Of a DNA stretch of 64,000 nt, positions 1 through 9,908 are shown piece after piece. Below the pieces are notes generated by a model. The model saw nothing but the letters and a program-made list of their open reading frames with translations. It ran no database searches and was not told the origin of the DNA. Numbering within the stretch: the first letter of the stretch is position 1; each line of letters starts with the position of its first letter. The position numbers were made by a program, and so were the translations under genes. The DNA is from Blastomyces gilchristii SLH14081 (taxonomy: Eukaryota; Ascomycota; Eurotiomycetes; Onygenales; Ajellomycetaceae): contig NW_003101682.1 in assembly GCF_000003855.2 (NCBI RefSeq), positions 6,102,524 to 6,166,523 of the forward strand, written 5' to 3'.

Positions 1-153
1 TTCAAAAATACAAAATACAACTACAATCCTTGAATCCTGTTTGCGCGCTATATTTCTGTTGTTGTCCTCATACCTTGCTCTTTTCTTTTTGCTCCCCCGC
101 CCCGCCCTCCGTTGCGAAGCTTCAAAACAAGAGCAGCATCAGTAGCAGCAGCT

Positions 154-914
154 ATGGACGGTTCAGACACTCTTGAGCGTATGCATTCTAATCAGGATCA
201 TAACCAACAACAGGCATCCACAAACTACAAAGAAGCCTTCTCGCTCTTCGATAAGCGCGGAAACGGCCGTGTCGCCCTCGAATCTCTCGGCGATCTCCTG
301 CGTGCCTGCGGGCAGAACCCCACGCTCGCGGAGATTGCAGATCTGGAGAAGAGCATTGGCGGAGACTGTGAGTATTGAATTTTGATGATATACAATGTAT
401 ATACAAGTAGTCGGGGTGACTGACATGGGGACTCTTCACTACTTTGACGATCTAGTTGATTTCGAAGCTTTCTCCAAAGTCCTCAACCGGCCAGGCGGCT
501 TCCGTGACCCTGGGGAGCCAGAGGAGTACTGCCGCGGATTCCAGGTATTTGATAAGGATATGACTGGGTTTATTGGCGTGGGCCAGCTGCGTTATAGTCA
601 GTCTTCACCTGTATCACACTGCGCTGTGTTTTCAATGGACCGTGAGACGATGTTTGTATGAATGTTGACTAACCGCTGTTGCTTTTCTTCCTTGTACAGT
701 TCTCACAAACTTGGGTGAGAAAATGACCGATGACGAGGTTGATGAACTTCTCAAGGCCGTTGACACGAGCTCCGGAGAGATCAACTATACAGGTATGTTA
801 TTTGATATCCCCACACCGTCCGCTCGTCTCGTATCCCGTGCATCACAATAGCGTAATACAAAATATCTAATATCGGGTGATCTAGAACTGGTCCGGACAA
901 TCCTTGCCAACTAA
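154..914 (+). CDS. cdc4: Myosin essential light chain, Cdc4/Mlc1 type (EF-hand protein)
   Basis: Four exons: join(154..367, 456..596, 700..792, 886..914), about 158 aa; all introns are GT–AG and frames join cleanly. The product is an EF-hand light chain that in yeasts binds IQ motifs of type II and V myosins and is needed for the contractile ring and septation. Sequence signs are the degenerate first EF loop DKRGNGRV, the run LLRACGQNPTLAE, then VLNRPGGF, a central FQVFDKDMTGFIGVG loop, and the C-terminal LGEKMTDDEVDELL and end ILAN, all typical of fission-yeast Cdc4 and unlike true calmodulin, whose Ca-ligand loops are intact. The ATG at 154 is the first in frame; the frame is open upstream only through a TTG at 112. 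A second ATG at 181 would remove nine residues. Family assignment is firm; the exact start is moderately sure. Confidence 0.9.
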
Positions 915-1578
915 ACTATTACCTCGATTCCCATTCTAAGATTATTATATCATTTTTTTCTCGCAAATTCGCCCTATGGTCTACGATGAGATGTTTCTTT
1001 TACTTGTCCCCTTGGTCGTTGTTTTTCGAAATGCCCCGCGTCTGCTTTTCTCCCCTGGTCCCCAATCGCCGCCCACTCGAATTCTCCCCGCGCATCCATT
1101 TTCTGAGATCGTGAGGAGGAGAGTGATTTCACTTCGATGCGGGTTTGAACAATGGCAGCGTGGGTTAGGTTAATGTTTTTTTTGCATTAGACTACTTTTT
1201 TTTCTCGCTTACAGCAAAATAACTTTTTTTATGAATGGGTGTCTGGCCGGGCGGTTATCACTTATGGGATTTATTGTCATGAATGCACTAGTACAGCTGT
1301 TCGGATGGCAGGGAACTAGATAGAACTCCACCAAGCAATTGTTCTGCTCTGTTTATGTTTTATGTTTTATGTTTTTCGCCCTTGTTTTTCATATTTCTAT
1401 TACCACTTAACATAATAGTTTTCTTTTTACATGTAGATGATCGTTTTGTAATTCAACCTGTTGCAGCCTCAGGTGCATTTGGTTTATCATTTTTACATGT
1501 ATATAATTGTATCCAATCTCATACATTCACCAATAGCCTTACTGTCCCCACCGTGTCTTCATTATAAGTTATCCCATC
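915..1578. other. Intergenic / 3' regions between convergent genes
   Basis: No supported gene. This holds the 3' flank of the light-chain gene and, on the other strand, the 3' flank of the STEEP1-like gene. It is T-rich with several short T runs. Short open frames here have no recognisable family features. Confidence 0.6.
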
Positions 1579-2475
1579 TTACTTCCTCCCTTTCTCCCAC
1601 CCCGCCCACTCCTCCATCTCAACCTTCCCCATCTCCCCCGTCTCCACCAGCGCACCGGGCAGTATATAAACAACTTCCTCCGCCTTCCTCCTCCTCCTCT
1701 CCCTCCCCCTATCCTCCTTATTATCTTCACCATCCCCCTCCCCATCCACATCCTCCTTTTCTTTTGCCGTTTTCCCATCTCCATCTCCACCACCACCCTC
1801 CCCCGCAGCCGCAGCCGCAGCCGCAAAATGGATTTCGTCAAGAGCATACCCCATGACAACCCGACACCGCCCACACCGCAGCAGTAGCCGCTTCTCAAAC
1901 CCATCTTCGCGCCGGATCATGGTTGGTTTGCGGTCTGGTATCGTTGTGGAGAGGAGAATGGTATAGTGCTGCTGCTGTTGTTGTTGTTGTTCCTGCTGTG
2001 CTGATTCCAGTTTTGTTTTCTTCTTGCCTCGACTTTTCGTCGTTGGCTCATCAGTGCCTCGTTGCACTGTGTCACCAGCAGCTTCCCCCGCATCCTCAGC
2101 CCCATTTTCAACTTCGGATTCCCCCTCTTCTTCCCCCTCTTCCTCTTCCTCGCCCGCTCCAGCTTTCGGAAGCGGTAATATTAGCGCCCGATCACGCGCC
2201 GGTTCGCGCCGGCGGGGTAAGAGGTGGAGATCGCGCGTGGAGGCGAGGAGGAGGTGGTTGCAGAATGTGCAGTGGTAGGTTTTTATGGGGAGGCGTGTTT
2301 GGGGGATCTGTTGAAGCTCTCCGGTTATATTTGTGTCTGTATTTGCGCCTGCGTCTGGGTTTGGCGATTGGGATTGTGATTGCGGCTGTGAGAGGGACGC
2401 GGGTGGCGCTTTTGAGGTTAGGGATGGGGATTTTTTGGAGGCGGGTGGTGATCGGTCGCCACTTATCGTGGCCAT
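1579..2475 (-). CDS. STEEP1-like (CXorf56/UPF0428 family) zinc protein
   Basis: A single-exon frame of 298 aa starting at a true ATG (2475) in a good context (AAACATGG). The family signature is two Cys pairs embedded in conserved text: KTYHCTFCNH (C69, C72) and LLLRCGRCRVVMGY (C201, C204), with an arginine/proline segment LLPRRREPARDRALIL between them. In animals STEEP1 promotes STING exit from the ER; the fungal role is unknown to me. The copy is swollen by low-complexity inserts: an acidic Glu run at about 108–120, poly-Gln at about 163–169, poly-Ala at about 218–224 and a Gly/Asp/Lys tail. These inserts make it longer than the roughly 220-aa animal protein. Assignment rests on the paired Cys motifs and flanking residues; the C-terminus could be misjudged if an unseen intron exists. 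Confidence 0.66.
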   Translation of the reverse strand: MATISGDRSPPASKKSPSLTSKAPPASLSQPQSQSQSPNPDAGANTDTNITGELQQIPQTRLPIKTYHCTFCNHLLLASTRDLHLLPRRREPARDRALILPLPKAGAGEEEEEGEEEGESEVENGAEDAGEAAGDTVQRGTDEPTTKSRGKKKTKLESAQQEQQQQQQQHYTILLSTTIPDRKPTMIRREDGFEKRLLLRCGRCRVVMGYALDEIHFAAAAAAAGEGGGGDGDGKTAKEKEDVDGEGDGEDNKEDRGRERRRRKAEEVVYILPGALVETGEMGKVEMEEWAGWEKGRK

Positions 2476-3062
2476 GTTTCTTTTGGGTTTTAGCCTATGG
2501 TGTAAATTTTTCTGGCGAGTTTTGGGCTGAAATTGTTTGCGGGTTGCTAAGTGAGGTTCTCTAGGAATGCGGTTTGAGAGAATGCGAACAGCATGCGCGT
2601 GGTGGGAGGAAGGGGGGCGTTTGGAGATAAAAAAACGTAATTCTGCTGCGGAATTGGTTGTTTAGAAGAAGGGCATATACGAACTTTCGGCTAAAGTACA
2701 TGGAGTATTAAAAGCAGGGCTGTGTCTCTTGGAATGGCCGCCCAGCTATGTTGATAGTTGAATATACGGAGTATAATAGTATGAGCTGTTGATCAGCTTC
2801 CTCTGGCCAGGCGCCGCCGAAGTCACATGATCTTTATCGATAAACCTAGCATAGAGCGCATCAAGACGGGAAGTAGCTAGTTTGATGCTATGAGAGCATT
2901 GACCAATCATGAATTTACTCCGTATACTACTCCGTAAAAGAAACGAAAATGGCAAAAAGTATTATCTTCATCAGGTTAGATAATGAATATATTTCAGTGG
3001 GTATTTTAAATTATCCACAGAGCCTCCCCCAGCTCTAATGTAGGGGTGTACGAAATGCCCTT
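2476..3062. other. Intergenic region with three TACGGAGTA-type motifs
   Basis: No gene supported. It contains the upstream region of the STEEP1-like gene and the 3' flank of the oligopeptidase. The 9-mer TACGGAGTA or its complement occurs at 2765, 2916 and 2928 (see findings). Confidence 0.6.
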
Positions 3063-5403
3063 CTAATTGACCAGACCAAGTTCTTTGTAGAATGCATCTG
3101 TGTTGGGCTCGCGGCCAAGGAATTCCATGAGCGTCTTCATCTCCTCCTGGCTGCCACCGCGTTCTAGAACGGTGTGCCTATATCGTCTACCTTCCTTCGG
3201 GTTCATTGGATCATCCTTGAAAACAGTGTAGAACATGTCCGTAGAATATACTTGGGAGCTGGATAGCGGGGAAATGGTTGTTAGTGAGCGAGATATAAAT
3301 ATAATGGAAACAGGAAGAAAAGATATCGGGTGCGGACCAACCTGAGGTAACCGTAATAACCCGCATCGTAACCGCCAATGAGATGTCCGAAAGTTGCCTC
3401 TCCATGGCCCCAGTCGTATCCTTGACCAAGGTCTTCAGGCCCACTGAGCTGCGCAATCTCCTTGCGCAGAGAATTATATGTGGCCGAGATATCCATCTTT
3501 TCAATGGTAGCATGGTCAGCAGGCTCATGCACGGTCATGTCGAAGATACCAAAGTGCAACTGTCGGAGGTTGAACAGGGCATCGTTCACATGTTTAGTGC
3601 TAATCAAGTTGGCAATCAGCTCGTCGGGGATCTTTGCGTCCGGCTTGGGCTTGTCGCCCGCTGCTTCCTTCCAGGCCTGGTAATATTCATCCGAGAGGGA
3701 GGAGTAGTGTGTGCTGAGGGATTTGATCTGCGAGGGTGTCCAGCACCAGTTCTCCAGCATTTGGCTGGGTGCTTCAACGAAATCGCGGACGGTATTTGTG
3801 CCATGGAAGCGTGAGTACGTCGTTTTTGCGACAAGGTCATGAATTCCGTGGCCAAGTTCATGGAAGAGAGTCACAACTTCATCATGCTTCAGTAAGCTAG
3901 GTTTCTTTGCGGAGGGCTTGGAGAAGTTGCAAACCAGCGCGGTAGCGGGATATCGCCGGGTCCCATCCTTTTGAATGAAGCCCTAGATGGTGGTAGATTA
4001 GTACATGGTAAATAAAAATGGAAAGAAAAAGAAATGAAAAGAAATGAAAAGGCAATGTCTCTTGGAAGGGGGTATCTTACTGGCTGCAAGTTGAAATTGG
4101 CGGCATGACCATACTTCCCTTCTCTTGGGAATAAATCGAGATACAAATATCCTACAAATCCACTCCCCTCTCCTTCATCGTCCCAGACGCTGAAAACCTG
4201 GACTTCCTCATGCCAAACAATATCATCTCCCTTCCCAGTGGTGGAGATTTTATTCCGCTCCTCGCCCGCAATCTCAACAAATACGAGCCCAAATAGCTCT
4301 TCAAAGATTTTCAGCATGCCGCGAATCGTAGTCTGCAGTGGGAAGTACTCTGCAATCAATTGATGATCAATAGAATATTGCTTTTCCAACAGCATTCGAT
4401 CATAGAACCGGTGATCCCACAGGTAGTAACGGCCATCAAAAGATTGGCTTGGAGTGCGAGACGCGACATCATTTTTCTTCAATTCTTTGAGGGCTTCAAG
4501 CTCCCTTTGGCCACCCTCCTTCAGTCTAGCACGTAGACCGCCAAGGAATTCATTCACAGTCTTAGGAGTCTTCGCCATCTTATCCTCAATCCTAAAAGTA
4601 GCGTGATTGGGATACCCGAGCAAGCGTGCTGCTTCATCTCTGAGGACGACGGCTTCTTTGAACAACGGGACGTTTTGGTTGCATTTGTTCTCGTTGGAAA
4701 TCATAACCTTTTTCCGGGTCTCAGAATTGGTGGCATATTTCAAAGTTGGAAACAGATCGGGATACTTGAAGGTCAGTCGTAGCTTGCCCTCATTCTCCCC
4801 TTCGCCCTTCTTCAACCCAGATAATACATCCTCTGGAACGCCATCCAGTTCTTCTCTCGTAAACCATAGACCTCCATTTTCCTCATTCAGGTTCTTCTGG
4901 AATTCAATGCTGATCTGGCTCAACCTTTTCTTGATCTCCTTGAACCTGTCCCGCTGTGGACCAGCGGGGAGTCCTAGACCATTACGAATGTAGTCTTTAT
5001 GTTCCTTCTCCAACAGGTTCTGTGACTCAGGGTCCAGCTTCTCGCCCTTCTTCAGAGCAGCAGCAACGAGGTTGAACAGATCCTCCCGCATGGCAGACTC
5101 GATGGCGAAATCGTCCATAAGTTTCTCCGCCTCAGATGAAGCATCCCGAAGTTTGCTATCAGTCGAAACCGCCTGGTAGAAGCCGAGAATATGCGATTCG
5201 AGCGCCATAACATTCTCATCTTGGGCCATTGGTAGCAGAACATTAGCAAAGGTGGCCGCATCGGCGGTAACGTTGGCCGCGATAGCATCCTGCACGTTGC
5301 GGGACGATTTGATTAAGCGCTTGGTGTTAGCAATCAACGAGCTGGGTGTCGCAGTAAAGACAGGCGGAGCCTGAGGGGGATTCTTCAGCTTTGAAGGAGC
5401 CAT
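3063..5403 (-). CDS. prd1: M3 family zinc metallo-oligopeptidase (saccharolysin/thimet oligopeptidase)
   Basis: Three exons: complement(join(3063..3258, 3342..3982, 4081..5403)), about 719 aa, matching the usual ~710 of yeast Prd1. The enzyme cleaves short peptides in the cytosol or mitochondrial intermembrane space. The active-site HELGH is at about 482–486, and the third zinc ligand Glu lies 25 residues later in FVEAPSQMLENW (E511), as in M3 peptidases. The C-terminal domain carries YDWGHGEATFGHLIGGYDAGYYGYLRS, the family's substrate-binding glycine/tyrosine loop. The ATG at 5403 is the first in-frame Met. The frame stays open upstream to about 5640 without an ATG and encodes a basic Ser/Thr/Ala-rich stretch that resembles a mitochondrial presequence, so an upstream exon or non-AUG start (TTG at 5532) could give a longer form. 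Donor and acceptor sites are GT–AG and keep the frame. Confidence 0.92.
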
Positions 5404-5887
5404 AGCTGCGGTAGTGAGGGGTAAGCGGCTGGTTGTTTGGCTGAGAACTGCGGAGGTTCTCGATGGAGTGACAGCTGGTGAACTCGTTGTCCGAAACTGG
5501 CCCAAGATGAATGGAAGCCTGTGAGCAGACAAACGGAGTGAGGGGGCCAGGATGACGGAAATCCCTATGAAGAGGGAGAGGGAGCCCAGGAGGAGGAGGA
5601 AGAGGGGCGAGCTAAACCGTAACCCCGCCAGGATGTCAACCTATGAGGACGATGGGTGAGAAGATCAACTCTGGGGGACAAAAAGAGCCAAGTTGCAAAA
5701 AGATACATAAAGAAACACCAATCAACAAAGGAAGACTGGTTCCCTTCAACAGAGTGATGAGTGTGATTTCAAAGAGATACCCAGGATATCAGTCAAACGG
5801 ATGGGAGTTGATTGTGGCGGACTGACTTGTCATCAAAGAAGAAAAACCGAGAGCTGCGGCTCTGGTCTCACGAACCGAAAGAGGTAG

Positions 5888-5934
5888 TTAACTAACTTAG
5901 TTTAACTAAATATTTAAATATTTAACTAACTTTA
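5888..5934. repeat. AT-rich palindrome with three TTAACTAA repeats
   Basis: A perfect 16-bp palindrome AAATATTTAAATATTT lies at 5908–5923. It is flanked by direct repeats TTAACTAA at 5888, 5902 and 5922. It sits in a promoter region and could be a regulatory site or the remnant of a transposon end; neither can be decided here. Confidence 0.55.
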
Positions 5935-7146
5935 GAATTCAACCTCAACCTCGCCTATTTAAACCTAGAACCACCAGCGTCCATCATCAACTAATGAACG
6001 ATTCAACCTTCACGGCACTTACCTCAAAACATAAGCACTTCACTTGAAACAGCGTAGTCACCTTACTCTTCTCCAGAGATATTAGCTTGTTGCATGCCTC
6101 CATCTATTGTTTCTCGAAGGGCATCGTCTTTGCTTACCTAGGACTTCAACCGGCACGACCAGCAGCAAGCCCATGAACAAGGCATCTACTGGAACCAGAT
6201 CCTGACTCTCGCTCTTTAACTATGTGCAGATTGTGGCATATTCTTGAAAGAAACCGGCTGCTGAGTTACAGATGGACTAAATGGGCGCACAACTCTGGAC
6301 GCTGAACCGTGAGATATCTGTGTTATTTGTGGGGTTGAAATCCATGCGAATGATGCGAATTTGCTTGCTAAATACCGTCGCATCTCTACAACACGGCCCC
6401 GGTAGTTTGATGCCTACCTCCCAGTTGTGAGGTATCATATATGGCGTTGGAAGAGAGCATCCTGACGTCATCCGCCGTTTGGGCGTCATTCCAGCTCCAG
6501 GAAAGGAGCTGGGAGAAACACTAGCCTCAATAAATGGCTTGCTACAATAATAGGCCGAGGAGGGAAAAGATGGCAGATATGATATTGGATTGAAATAGGG
6601 ACTACTGTAGAGCTGATTTTCATCCGACAACATCTTCGGCGGGTGGAACAAGTTACTTTCAGGGTCAAGCATGCGACGATTGATTATTTCCGGAGCAGGA
6701 CCCTTCCTTTTGCCTAAAGTGCTATAAATTATTAGAAAATAGGCTAAATAAAGAAAATGAATGCGCTGGCTATAAATGCAACCGTCGTCAATATCTCAGA
6801 AATATCACAATGCCGCTGGGTGTTTACTGTATGTATAGTACCTGGAACGTGAGACTAGACACTCAAATTGTTAGATGTTTATGTCACTGTTTTGGAACAG
6901 GGTCCGGCTATTCAGAGGAATCACAGGGCCATCCTTGATGCTGGGTATATTTAATAATACTTGTTGACGGCATCGAGCCCATGTGGCTGGCTACCTTACA
7001 ACGACGCACGCCATATCGACTGGTTAGAGGCAGGTTTGGCCGCAGAACTGCGGAGTCAGAAACAGGAAGAAAAGCAGCTCGCTCCTCCACGTCCACTTCA
7101 CATCTTTCATGCCCTCTTTTTGAAATTTACTCATTCCTCTCTTTCT

Positions 7147-7171
7147 ACTTCTTCTTCTTCTTCTTCTTCTT
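7147..7171 (+). repeat. CTT trinucleotide microsatellite
   Basis: An uninterrupted CTT run within a pyrimidine-rich stretch (about 7130–7190) upstream of the purine permease gene. Confidence 0.8.
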
Positions 7172-7456
7172 TCCCTTCTTCTTCATTGATTTATGAGAAA
7201 ATGGCCCTATACCCATCGTCGGTGATGCGCGGTCATACCATACCAGGAGGCGGGGACGCGACCGATGATTGACATGGCTAAGGAGCTAGGGAGTTAGCAT
7301 CTCTTTTAGGCCAATTAACGGCCCGGCTATTTGCTACTCCATCCTGCGGCGTCGAAAAGCTTGATTGTGGAGAGGAGAGGTCCGCTCTGGTCAGCTTCAG
7401 CTCCGCATTTTTTGGGGGCCTTGGCTATCAGGGTGGGATATCTGATGCAACAACTA

Positions 7457-7462
7457 TTATCG
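7457..7462 (-). promoter_or_regulatory. Candidate GATA-factor (AreA-type) site
   Basis: CGATAA on the minus strand, fitting HGATAR, about 330 bp upstream of the permease ATG. Purine permease genes are nitrogen-regulated in Aspergillus; the assignment here is inference from position and motif only. Confidence 0.3.
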
Positions 7463-7533
7463 CTGGACTTTTGTGTAGAATTACCTCCAGGACTACCCTC
7501 TAACCTCTTACATCTTTACGAAATCAGCAATGC

Positions 7534-7539
7534 CGATAA
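7534..7539 (+). promoter_or_regulatory. Candidate GATA-factor (AreA-type) site
   Basis: CGATAA on the plus strand, about 260 bp upstream of the permease ATG, fitting HGATAR. It is a second site in the same promoter. Short motifs like this occur by chance. Confidence 0.3.
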
Positions 7540-7795
7540 TTTAAGTCAGTCAACATCAAAAGCAGTCGACTACCCTGCTATACCAAAATCACCTTCAAAC
7601 ATTTTTACCTAGTAGACTTTTTTGGGGTGATTTGGAAAGGTTGGTAGTTCCTCGTGTATCATGATTTTATCCAGATTGACAACTGCGATTCAGCAAAACC
7701 CCGGATTACCAAGGGCAAAGGGAAGTGGATAAAAAGAAAATTAGAGACGAGAAAAACACACAAAGGGCGAAGAACCCGACCAAATCATTCCGGGC

Positions 7796-9908
7796 ATGGA
7801 TCGTGGCAGGAGAAGGTTTTTCGTGGATAAGCTGCATAGGGTGTATAGGACATTTACGACCCGGTATGTGTGAAGCCACAAGTTTTCTTTTTCAGAAGGA
7901 AGAAAAAGACATAAATCCGGATCCATCGTCCATTGCACTTGTTCCCTCTTCAAGGTTCTTTTTTTTAAAAAAAAAATCGACAAAAAATCTCACCCACAAT
8001 GGCTGTCCTTCTTTCTGACAAAGAATGTCTGCGCCCTTATCTACGTCCATAAAATTAGAAAGGGACTCATTGGCGAGTACGACTATGCCTTCTTATTCAC
8101 GCCGAACCTGCCATTTATGAAATCGCAACAGAGGGGTGCGCCATTTTTTGGCCTGGAGGATCGGATGCCGGTGGTGCTGGCGTTGATTTTGGGATTGCAG
8201 CATTCGCTGGCCATGTTGGCGGGGAGTATGGTTTCCATCACCACACCTCCCTTCCCTCCTTTGCTCCCATTTTTCATATGGAGATGAATAAAAAGACAAG
8301 GAGGAATGGGAGAGAAAACTTGACCCTCTTGATATTGATGTATACATCTCTATAGTCATCACGCCGCCAATCCTCATGTCTGGCTCTGGCGGCGCAGAAC
8401 TCCCCGACAACACAGCCCAATACCTCGTCTCAACCTCTCTAATCGTCTCCGGTTCCCTCTCTGCCATCCAAATGGCCCGCTTTCACATCTATAAAACCCC
8501 CTATTACCTCGGCACGGGATTGATTTCCGTCGTGGGCACCTCCTTCGCCACGATTCCCGTCGCCATGGGTGCGTTCGCGCAGATGTACGAGTCCGGCTAC
8601 TGCCCCGTCGACGAGCAGGGAAACCATCTCCCCTGCCCACAGGGATACGGCGCCCTGCTGGCAACATCATGTCTCTGCGCCTTGCTTGAAATTGGCCTTT
8701 CATTCACGAGCGCTCGGTATCTGAAACGGCTCTTCCCGCCGCTCGTCACGGGCCCCACGGTCTTACTCATCGGGATCAAGCTCATCGAGTCCGGCTTGCA
8801 GAACTGGGCGGGCGGCAGCGGCTCCTGTGTCTCCCGCCCCACAGAGGGACCTTTCATGCTCTGTCCCAGCAACGACGCCCCGCACGCGCTACCCTGGGGC
8901 AGTGCTGAGTTCATTGGCCTAGGTTTCCTCGTCTTCCTCACCATAATCCTCTGTGAGCGCTTCGGGTCGCCCATCATGAAGTCCTGCGCCGTTGTCATGG
9001 GTCTGTTTGTGGGCTGCATCGTGGCGGCAGCGACAGGCTACTTCGATCGATCGGCCATCGACTCCGCGCCTAGCGCTTCGTTCATCTGGGTACGTACCTT
9101 CCGCCTGGAACTCTACCCACCCATCATCCTACCCCTCATGGCCGTGTACATCGTCCTAATGATGGAGGCCATTGGGGACATTACGGCAACCTGCGACGTG
9201 TCCCGGCTGGATGTTGAGGGCCCAATTTTCGACACGCGCATTCAGGGCGGGGTGCTTGCGGATGGCCTAAATGGGCTGATCGCAGGCCTGTGCACCATCA
9301 CGCCCATGTCCGTGTTCGCACAGAATAACGGTGTGATTTCACTGACTCGCTGCGCGAATCGAAAGGCGGGTTACTGCTGCTGCTTTTTTCTAGTGATCAT
9401 GGGAATATTCTCCAAGTTCGCGGCAGCGTTGGTTGCGATCCCGTCCGCGGTGCTGGGAGGGATGACCACGTTCCTGTTCGCGTCAGTCGCTGTTTCCGGT
9501 ATGCGTATTATATCTACGGTAAAATTCACGAGGCGGAATCGGTTTATTCTAGCAGCTGCGTTGGCGTTGGGAATGGGGGCTACGCTTGTGCCGAACTGGT
9601 TTTCATTTGTATTTACCTACAATGGGGACAATAAGGCGAAGCAAGGGTTCCTTGACGCGGTTGAGCTTGTGATGACGACTGGGTTTGCGATTGCGGGCTT
9701 TATTGCGCTGATTTTGAATTTAGTGTTGAAGGAGGAAGAGGATGAGGTGGATGGGGAGGCGATTAAAATGACTAGTGAACCTGGGAGTGGGAGCGGGGAG
9801 GGGGTGGAGGAGGAAGAGGGCGTGAGGGGGAAAGGGGTAGAGAGCTCTGACCATCCTTCCCACAGGCTGGACGACGTGGAAAATGCGGCAGTGATTAAGA
9901 ACGATTGA
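7796..9908 (+). CDS. uapA: Purine/xanthine–uric acid permease, NCS2/NAT family (UapA/UapC type)
   Basis: Three exons: join(7796..7863, 8059..8225, 8356..9908), about 595 aa against 574 for Aspergillus UapA. Plasma-membrane H+ symporter for uric acid and xanthine. Exon 1 gives the basic N-terminus ending FTTR; exon 2 gives GLIGEYDYAFLFTPNLPF, then APFFGLED and LGLQHSLAMLAG; exon 3 the remaining membrane segments. Key motifs: YLVSTSLIV, the TM8 run EAIGDITATCDVSR with the binding Glu at about 349, and the NAT signature AQNNGVISLTRCANRKAG (Gln at about 401). Both sit seven residues before their UapA counterparts, which supports the exon model. The C-terminus is a Glu/Gly-rich cytosolic tail. Introns start GTATGT or GTATGG and end AG. 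It could equally be the UapC-like paralogue; specificity cannot be read from sequence alone. Confidence 0.92.

Larger units (their letters stand above)
5404..7795. other. Divergent intergenic region between oligopeptidase and purine permease genes
   Basis: About 2.4 kb with no gene I can support. It carries the upstream regions of the oligopeptidase (leftward) and the permease (rightward), an AT-rich palindrome near 5908, a CTT microsatellite near 7147, and two candidate GATA-factor sites. Open frames of 60–131 codons on both strands lack family motifs. The 5990–6250 stretch has a gene-relic look, but I cannot name it. Confidence 0.5.

Noticed and set aside
154..914. Calmodulin
   Set aside because: EF loops lack the full set of Ca-binding residues, and the text around LLRACGQNPTLAE and VLNRPGGF matches myosin essential light chain (Cdc4) instead.
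1461..1856. Plus-strand Pro/Ser-rich open frame
   Set aside because: It overlaps the STEEP1-like gene antisense; its composition is the complement of that gene's Glu/Arg-rich coding sequence.
1923..2564. 213-codon plus-strand open frame
   Set aside because: Shadow of the STEEP1-like gene on the other strand; no motif and an unnatural Leu/Val/Arg/Gly composition.
6277..6672. 131-codon minus-strand frame in the divergent intergenic region
   Set aside because: No recognisable domain, no splice-supported extension and no compositional sign of coding.
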